DNA of 64,000 nt from Ancistrus triradiatus (taxonomy: Eukaryota; Chordata; Actinopteri; Siluriformes; Loricariidae): positions 248,001 to 312,000 of the forward strand of contig JAJAGP010000277.1 of the NCBI GenBank assembly GCA_025084515.1, in the 5' to 3' direction. The notes below the pieces were generated by a model. That model was not told the DNA's origin, searched no databases, and saw nothing but the letters and a program-made list of their open reading frames with translations. Below, in pieces: positions 59,001 to 64,000 of this stretch; positions within the stretch are counted from its first letter, which is position 1, and each line of letters begins with the position of its first letter. The translations under genes were made by a program, and so were the position numbers.

Positions 59001-60335
59001 CAAGGTGCTGCCGAAACAAGATTTTCACTCCGTTAAGACACACCGATTCCCTGTGTACAGGTCTGGCCCGGTCGTGACACGCACCACAAGTCAGCCTTAA
59101 AAAGGCCGTTTTATAAAACCCATCCTCACTCCCTGCAAGACGAGAACTGGCGGCACTTTATGATCAGCGCTCACCCTCGACTCGAGCTCCAGACACTTTG
59201 CTCTAAAGACTTGTCTGTGTTTTAAGCGTTAGGGCTTGGTCTTACCGCTGGCACCTCTACATCCCAGAATTCTGTGCCCGCTCTCTGAGGCCGTACAGCA
59301 TGGCTGATGATCGGCCTCCCTTCGTTTGCACGATGTACAATGTTGGAGACTATAAGGGGACAAAAGCCAGTGCGTTTTACATTACTACCAGGCTGACAGC
59401 AAAATCATAAACATGAACAAATGCGAACCTTTTGTGCCATCCGGCGTTTCTGGCGAGAGCTGTCCGTTCATTCCCGGGCTGCCGCGGCACGTTTGAGTTT
59501 CTCCGCCATCCTCGGAACAGTACGAGCTACAACCAGAGTCCTCTCCTGTTTGGGATGCTGAAGGACTCTGGCATTGCTCACTCAGTGAGCACTTTGGAGA
59601 CGAGGCATCACTTTGCGCCACTGACTTGGTAAGGTCACAGATGAGTAAAATTGGACCCTTGTTGAGGTCATTCTGCAGAGTTTCCTTAGGCACCATTTGG
59701 CTGTCCTCCTTTAAAAAACCACCAGCGGCTGTCAAAATCTCTTCTGCAGGACCATCGATAATCTCAAAGTCCAGGCTTGAACTGATTTCTTCCACTACCT
59801 TCGAATTTATTGCTTTGTCACTCCGGTTCTCGGACAAGTTAGTCCCGGTGGGCTGCTTCACTGAAGGCTCGGTCTCATCCGCTTTACCGTTAAAGGTGGT
59901 GTCTTTTTCCCCATCCAGTTCAGGGTTTTCAGCCAGAGGTGGAAGCTCTTGTAGTTGGGAAACCTCTCCTTCTGGTTCTGGGCGAAGTCGTACAACTGAA
60001 CTGGATGCAGCAATTGAGGCGTGCGACGCTCCATGCAAGACGGACAAGTCATTAATTGGGCTCCTTACATAAGAGCAGTCAGGGTTCAAACTCTTGTTGG
60101 TGTAAGAACTAGGGCTTAGAGTCTCCTTGCTCTGATTTGGACCGTCCTCCTCCAGATCATGCAACGTCAGCATACTTTTATTGTCAGCAACATCCTGCTC
60201 TGCAAAGATCTCCCCCATACTGTGCGTTCTGATCGCGTTTGCTCGGTTCCTCCTCTTCTTAAAGGCAAACCAGCACCAGCCCAAGAAAGCCAGTGCCGAG
60301 ACAGGCACGAGGGGCCTAAGAGGCAGCGGCAGCAT
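56036..60335 (-). CDS. akap1: A-kinase anchor protein 1 (AKAP1 / D-AKAP1), complete coding region, ten exons, 620 aa
   Basis: The joined exons (59429-60335, 59246-59349, 58881-59007, 58583-58707, 58213-58390, 57681-57810, 57523-57591, 57154-57253, 56803-56862, 56036-56098) total 1,863 bp in one frame, all GT/AG. AKAP1 is a mitochondrial outer-membrane and ER scaffold that binds PKA and mRNA. The N-terminus has a hydrophobic anchor (residues about 7-24) followed by KKRR. Residues about 45-300 are acidic and Ser-rich. A KH domain spans about 330-398 with GKNG at 345-348, and a Tudor domain about 425-600 with YVDYGG at 513-518. Conserved runs such as HLVGRLIGK, VQICHIEG and FVQQHTHPT fix the identity. 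The product is shorter than human AKAP1 (about 900 aa), mainly in the disordered half. The gene converges on msi2. Confidence 0.95.
56803..56862 (-). CDS. akap1: akap1 coding exon 9
   Basis: Sixty bases, phase 0 at both ends, acceptor GTTCCTAG and donor GAG/GTTTGT. VTGSQSGLPLVHMWRSAGEE aligns with mammalian [20 protein letters not shown]. Confidence 0.9.
57154..57253 (-). CDS. akap1: akap1 coding exon 8
   Basis: The donor ATAAAG/GTAAGC is clear. The acceptor chosen is CTCCTGCCAG before 57253, the nearby AG that keeps phase 2; CACTAAG and TTCAG further upstream break the frame. The end, FSVEAKQALEELTQGVPLII, matches mammalian [20 protein letters not shown] in length and pattern. The first dozen residues (THFLVDSLGKAG) are less certain. 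Confidence 0.8.
57523..57591 (-). CDS. akap1: akap1 coding exon 7
   Basis: The acceptor is ATTTCCCAG and the donor CCAG/GTAAAA. SDFMTLPFQATEVMLE aligns with mammalian SDFVTLPFQGAEVLLD. The last residues, KSCAAA, do not resemble the mammalian SVMPLSD. The exon enters and leaves in phase 2. Confidence 0.88.
57681..57810 (-). CDS. akap1: akap1 coding exon 6: Tudor barrel core, shortened
   Basis: The acceptor is CACGTGCAG and the donor CAG/GTGAGC. It encodes LCAAPSADGGWWRAQV then VQIRYVDYGGYVTQIR. The aromatic YVDYGG is intact. After it, the mammalian protein has about seven more residues (KRVKVDVLRQIR against VTQIR here), so a beta strand of the Tudor barrel looks shortened. Frame and splice sites are otherwise normal. 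Confidence 0.92.
58213..58390 (-). CDS. akap1: akap1 coding exon 5: start of Tudor region
   Basis: The acceptor chosen is GCTCTAG at 58391-58392, giving LLLPQDRTVEVMVTRVEA. This keeps the length of mammalian WLMLPDGITVEV; the alternative CAG 15 bases further in would drop five residues. LFVQQHTHPTYYAL and the end PNLPTPVE are highly conserved. The exon leaves in phase 1. Confidence 0.93.
58583..58707 (-). CDS. akap1: akap1 coding exon 4: end of KH domain
   Basis: The acceptor is CATTTGTCAG and the donor TGG/GTATGT. It encodes SKMQVENALALIRKKFKDLD and the linker to VTYW. The first part is the last KH helix; mammalian AKAP1 has a matching KALNLIGKKFKELNL run. Confidence 0.93.
58881..59007 (-). 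CDS. akap1: akap1 coding exon 3: KH domain core
   Basis: The acceptor is TTTCGGCAG and the donor GAAG/GTGAGT. It begins HLVGRLIGKNGKHIDFLKK and ends AYTHEVQICHIEG. The GKNG loop (residues 345-348) is the GXXG nucleic-acid contact of KH domains and is intact. Confidence 0.95.
59246..59349 (-). CDS. akap1: akap1 coding exon 2
   Basis: The acceptor is CCTTATAG and the donor GCG/GTAAGA. The 35 residues (303-337) end in GTEFWDVEVPA, aligning with the IIWEIEVPK strand that begins the AKAP1 KH domain. The exon enters in phase 1 and leaves in phase 0. Confidence 0.9.
59429..60335 (-). CDS. akap1: akap1 coding exon 1: membrane anchor and disordered region
   Basis: The ATG at 60333-60335 opens 302 codons and ends in phase 1 at the donor AAAAG/GTTCGC. 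The first residues, MLPLPLRPLVPVSALAFLGW, then CWFAFKKRRN, parallel the hydrophobic LGWWWFF-RKK anchor of mammalian AKAP1, which targets mitochondria. VVRLRPEPE (114-122) recalls the MRLRP block of the mammalian protein. Residues 180-206 (from VVEEISSSLDFEIID) sit where an RII-binding helix could be, but contain Gly-Pro. The last part (EDSGCSSYCSEDGG) is Ser/Cys/acid-rich. Confidence 0.92.
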
Positions 60336-60347
60336 TCTCTATCCCAC
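60336..60347 (-). other. akap1: akap1 5' UTR piece before the start codon
   Basis: On the minus strand TTTATCAG precedes GTGGGATAGAGAATG. A splice acceptor at 60348-60349 would put a noncoding first exon upstream, as in mammalian AKAP1. Confidence 0.45.
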
Positions 60348-60675
60348 CTGATAAATCCACCTTGCAGGACCGAAGAGGACACAGAGAAGACGAAACCGTC
60401 AGGTAAATTCAATCATGTAATCCTACCTGGCCCCCACGGAGCACGACTGAAAGGTGAGACGCTTAATGATAGTAGGTGGTGCAAAAGCAGCACTGCTATA
60501 ACAATACAAGGAGCTGGTACAGGTGGAGTAAAGGCATTTTCAGCACCTGATAAAAGTCTATGGAGCCATGTACCTAGTGCCTACAAAACCTTAATTTTGG
60601 CACGTGGAACCATTCAAAAAGTTGTCAGTTCAGATATTTTTCAGAAATTGCACTCTGAGCTGTACAAGGGACTGT

Positions 60676-60750
60676 AATCACCCAGCGGTTAAGGTACAGG
60701 ACTATGGACTAAGCCCTTCTGGACAAGAGCATCTGCTAAAATAATTTTGG
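60676..60750 (+). repeat. short SINE remnant upstream of akap1
   Basis: It contains CGGTTAAGGTACAGGACTAT (tRNA-like head) joined directly to CTGGACAAGAGCATCTGCTA (tail), so the middle is deleted. Confidence 0.6.
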
Positions 60751-61312
60751 TAGTGGGCTTAGAAGAACTGCATATCCTGTATAAGGTGGACATTATTACT
60801 GATTTTCTCTCCTCTCCTGCTAAATTTGACAGTTCACTGCAGGTTCTCATGCTATTCTCATACCAATATGACTGGACTTACTAATCTATTAGCTTAAAAA
60901 TGAAATATTCATTCAATTATCACAAATATAAAATTTTCACATTAACGTCAAACAAGTACAAAACCGTTGAACGAAAATGCTTTCACGGTAACCCGGACAC
61001 CCATAGAAGTAACTGTAAAGCTAAGTCTCGCACCTTAACCGTTTTCCGTACACTTAATACTTAGAAACTCTTACCTTTTGTTACGGTTTTAATGCTCACA
61101 GATGTTTCTTCAGTACCTATTCGCATAATATAGATGGCAGAAAGGGGAATTTAGTTTGCTTGGTCGAAATTAAGAATTACATAATTACGAAGAGGCCAAT
61201 TATACAACTATAAAACAATTATACGCTGACTTGATGTGAAAGTTACATGTCACCCAGGAAACCGAATTTAATTAGCATAGAAGTAAAAGAATATATTTTT
61301 TAAAACGTTATA

Positions 61313-61351
<39 letters not shown>

Positions 61352-61352
61352 A
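61313..61352. repeat. AAAT tetranucleotide microsatellite
   Basis: Ten uninterrupted TAAA units upstream of akap1. Confidence 0.9.
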
Positions 61353-61581
61353 CGTTCCTGTGGGACAAATCGACTCGACGTTTTGACTATCTTTAAAGCT
61401 CGCCTTACTGTGCCAAAATATTATTATATTTTCTTCCCTTTTACTCTCACAAACCTAAAAAACAGACTTTTTGTGCGAAATACGACCTTAAAACATATAC
61501 ATTTACCTTTTAATACCGTAACATAAGTGCTGAACGTGAGGAGAGACTGACAAACCAACCCTCAGTAAAACGCGCCGTTAC

Positions 61582-61640
61582 CTGTCGTCAGTAAAGCCCG
61601 CACGTGCTACCAATGTGCCATTTAATAACGCTGTCTGAGG
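61582..61640 (-). other. akap1: candidate noncoding first exon of akap1
   Basis: On the minus strand a CAG/GTAACG donor (61580-61581) follows a CG-rich stretch, GCACGTGCGGGCTTTACTGA. It would splice to the acceptor at 60348-60349. The 5' limit is unknown and the palindromic repeat at 61637-61742 lies just upstream. This is inference from splice motifs only. Confidence 0.3.
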
Positions 61641-61742
61641 TCGTATCCCAAATGGCTCCGTGCTCCCTATATAGGCGCCCTACGGGTTAATGTCGTGACA
61701 TCACTTGTAGTGCACTACTTATTCACTTTGAGGTATTTGGGG
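61637..61742. repeat. palindromic MITE-like repeat
   Basis: The left end TATCCCAAATGGC and the right end GAGGTATTTGGG form an imperfect inverted pair. The interior CTCCCTATATAGG and TAGTGCACTACT resembles a very common fish repeat built on TCCCTATATAGTGCACTAC. It lies close to where akap1 transcription probably begins. Confidence 0.55.
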
Positions 61743-61916
61743 ATTTAACCTGACTAATATGAAGTCCACGAACTTGAAAAGAGCACAGTAAAGAAACGTA
61801 GCGTATGTTTTACATTAAGATATACGTTTTAAATATATAATAATCACACGTAATTCTTGTTACTTAACGTTAATGTTTACAAACGACATTTGACATTTGA
61901 CATTTTTCAATAGTCA

Positions 61917-62780
61917 ATCTTTCAATTACGTAATATCGCTAAACTTAGAAATATCCTCTCTTTTAATGATGCAGAAAAACTTGTTCATGCGTTTATAACC
62001 TCAAGGTTGGATTACTGTAACGCCTTACTATGCTCTAGTAAATCTATAAATAAACTTCAGTTAGTTCAGAATGCAGCTGCCCGAGTGCTAACTCGAACTA
62101 GAAAATTTGATCATATCACTCCTGTTCTATCATCACTACACTGGTTACCAGTCAAATTCCGCATTGATTACAAAACACTTCTTATAACTTATAAAGCTCT
62201 ACATGGCCTGGCCCCACATTATCTGAGTGAACTCTTATAGTTTTACAATCCAGCTCGTCTACTTCGTTCGTAGGGTACAGGACCTCTTTTAGTTCCTAGA
62301 ATTAAAAAAGTCACAGCCGGGGGAAAGGCTCTCTCATACATGGCCCCCCCAACTATGGAATAAACTTCCCACTTTCGTTCGAGATTCAGACACCCTCCAA
62401 AGTTTTAAGTCTAGGCTAAAGACATACCTATTTACGCAGGCTTTTGACTAGATTTAGACCAGGATGCATGGCTTGGGTCACTGGGGGCTGGAGTCTGGAG
62501 TCATGTCTGGCCTGCCTGCCTTGTCCGCTAGCCGGGAGTGTCGAGTGGGCGGTCTGGCTGAACTAGGCTTCGGTCCTCGTGATCTTGACTCATGCATCCT
62601 TGCCTTAGAATAAGGGCAGAGCTGGGGGTTCATAGTCAAAGAGTCTTATGGTGATCAGAGACGTTGGGTTGCTGTCTTCTGCCGCTCGTGGGGTTGCCAA
62701 TGTCTACAGTGATCCCTCTTGGCTGTGTTTCCTACCAGTTCTCCTCTTTCTAGCTATGCTGCTATAGCTAATGCTGCCGG
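61917..62780 (+). mobile_element. L2-like LINE fragment: end of reverse-transcriptase ORF and start of 3' region
   Basis: The + strand reads FITSRLDYCNALL, then KLQLVQNAAARVLTRTRKFD, HITPVLSSLHWLPV and YKALHGLAPHYLSELL. This is the conserved C-terminal part of vertebrate L2/CR1-group LINE proteins. The fragment ends abruptly at about 62780, where the next piece begins at a more 5' point of the same element. A 4-bp loss relative to the later copy (GCTTACTGGATGC versus CTATGC) and a later TAG break the frame. Confidence 0.8.
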
Positions 62781-63955
62781 CTCTATCAGCAGCTCTGTAG
62801 TCACCTCCAAAGGAATGAAATTTATGAAACATTTCAGTCTGGCTTCAGGCCCCATCAAAGTACTGAAACAGCATTAATTAGGGTACTAAATGACTTGTTA
62901 ATGTCCTCAGATAAGGGATGAGTTTCTTTTCTTGTTCTGTTAGATTTAAGTGCAGCATTTGACACTATAGATCATGATGTTCATGATGTTTTACTAGACA
63001 GACTAGAAAATACTGTAGGTATTAAGGGATCAGCACTTTCTTGGTTTAAATCCTACGTAACTGACCGATACCAGTTTGTTCATATAAATAATCTAAGGGC
63101 TAAGTCCTCAAAAGTTAAGTATGGCGTGCCTCAGGGGTCAGTGCTTGGCCCACCTTTATTCTCTCTGTACATGCTGCCGACTAGGCTCAGTTATTCGTAA
63201 ACATGGCATTAGTTTCCACTGCTATGCAGATGATACACAGCTGTACATATCAGCCAAACCTAATGGCAGCCTTACAATCAACAAAATTGAGGATTGAGTA
63301 AAGGAAATAAAAGATTGGATGTTATTTAATTTTCTCTTACTTAACTCAGATAAAACTGAGGTTCTATTAGTGGGACCCAAGGCTGTGAGAGACAGGTTGG
63401 CTACATCTATCCTAAATCTAGATGGCTGTCCAGTATTGCCCAGTCCATCTGTAAAAAACTTAGGGGTCACATTTGATTCAGATCTCTCCTTTGATGCGCA
63501 CATTAGCAGCATCACTCGAATTGCTTTCTTTCAATTACGTAATATCGCTAAACTTAGAAATATCCTCTCTTTTAATGATGCAGAAAAACTTGTTCATGTG
63601 TTTATAACCTCAAGGTTGGATTACTGTAACGCCTTACTTACTGGATGCTCTAGTAAATCTATAAATGGCATGGCATCAGTGATTGTTAATAAACACTGTG
63701 CTCTTAATAACTAATTACATTTTCTGTTTTCTCTCCGAGCTGTGTTCCGGCAGATCCGGCCCCACACATGACGTTTCCCAAGGTTTCTTCCTAGAACTAG
63801 GGAGTTTTTCCTTGCCACTGTCGCCCTAGGCTTGCTCAATTTGGGATTGGACGTAGTTATTAGGAGATAATCTAAACTTGTAAAGTTGCTTTGAGACAAT
63901 GCTCCATTGTAAAAAGCGCTATATAAATAAATCTGACTTGACTTGACTTGACTAA
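62781..63955 (+). mobile_element. L2-like LINE with reverse-transcriptase core and tail, internally deleted
   Basis: The + strand encodes, with frame breaks, the run GFRPHQSTETA, LLDLSAAFDTIDHD, YGVPQGSVLGP and CYADDTQLYISAKP, then LLNSDKTEVLLVGPK and LDYCNALLTGCSS. The catalytic YADD codons are at 63223-63234. The protein region then jumps directly (after 63665) to the 3' tail seen in the 31218 copy, so about 0.75 kb present in its neighbour is missing. It ends in the TATATAAATAAA and TTGACTTGACTTGACT tail. Confidence 0.8.
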
Positions 63956-64000
63956 TTACATTTTCTGTTTTCTCTCCGGGCTGTGTTTCGGCAGTTCCAG
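63951..64000 (+). mobile_element. start of a further L2-like tail unit, cut by window end
   Basis: Directly after the TTGACT repeats the sequence ACTAATTACATTTTCTGTTT resumes. It follows positions 63711-63760 almost base for base, so another tail unit begins here. Confidence 0.65.

Larger units (their letters stand above)
60348..61581 (-). other. akap1: probable first intron of akap1
   Basis: It carries a SINE remnant (60676) and an AAAT tract (61313). No coding exon is seen. Intron status depends on the tentative first exon. Confidence 0.35.

Noticed and set aside
59626..60072. 148-codon + strand open frame opposite akap1 exon 1
   Set aside because: It is the shadow of the akap1 coding strand.

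Overview
The window is vertebrate nuclear DNA, almost certainly from a ray-finned (teleost) fish. The reasons are two recognisable vertebrate genes split by GT/AG introns and a repeat load typical of fish: tRNA-derived SINEs with a TAAATG-type tail, L2-like LINEs, Tc1/mariner, hAT and Penelope-like relics, and many microsatellites. There is no bacterial or viral gene organisation. Only about 2.2 kb is confidently protein-coding.

Left part (1 to about 19.4 kb): the 3' end of a musashi RNA-binding protein 2 gene (msi2) on the + strand. Three coding exons are visible (9523-9702, 12955-13109, 15763-15804). They encode the C-terminal tail, ending in GPLIATAFTNGYH and a stop, and a long probable 3' UTR follows. 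The RRM exons lie upstream of the window. Positions 1-9522 and the two introns are noncoding.

Middle (about 19.4-56 kb): roughly 36 kb with no recognisable host gene. It holds SINEs, L2 LINE fragments, a Penelope-like relic, several Tc1-type elements (one complete with long inverted repeats and TA target duplication), an internally deleted hAT element with a perfect 8-bp target duplication, and long single-copy stretches.

Right part (56.0-61.7 kb): a complete coding region for A-kinase anchor protein 1 (akap1) on the minus strand. It has ten coding exons, a continuous frame and 620 codons plus stop. The order is an N-terminal membrane anchor, a low-complexity middle, a KH domain and a Tudor domain. 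From 61.9 kb to the end are nested or tandem L2-like LINE fragments.

msi2 and akap1 point towards each other. Both proteins bind RNA: Musashi is a cytoplasmic translational regulator, and AKAP1 tethers RNA and kinase to the mitochondrial outer membrane. They are neighbours in mammals too, but there I recall both on the same strand. I found no new multi-gene system. The points most worth checking are the extra 60-codon msi2 exon, the shortened akap1 Tudor domain with a helix-breaking putative PKA-anchor segment, and the chimeric LINE array.
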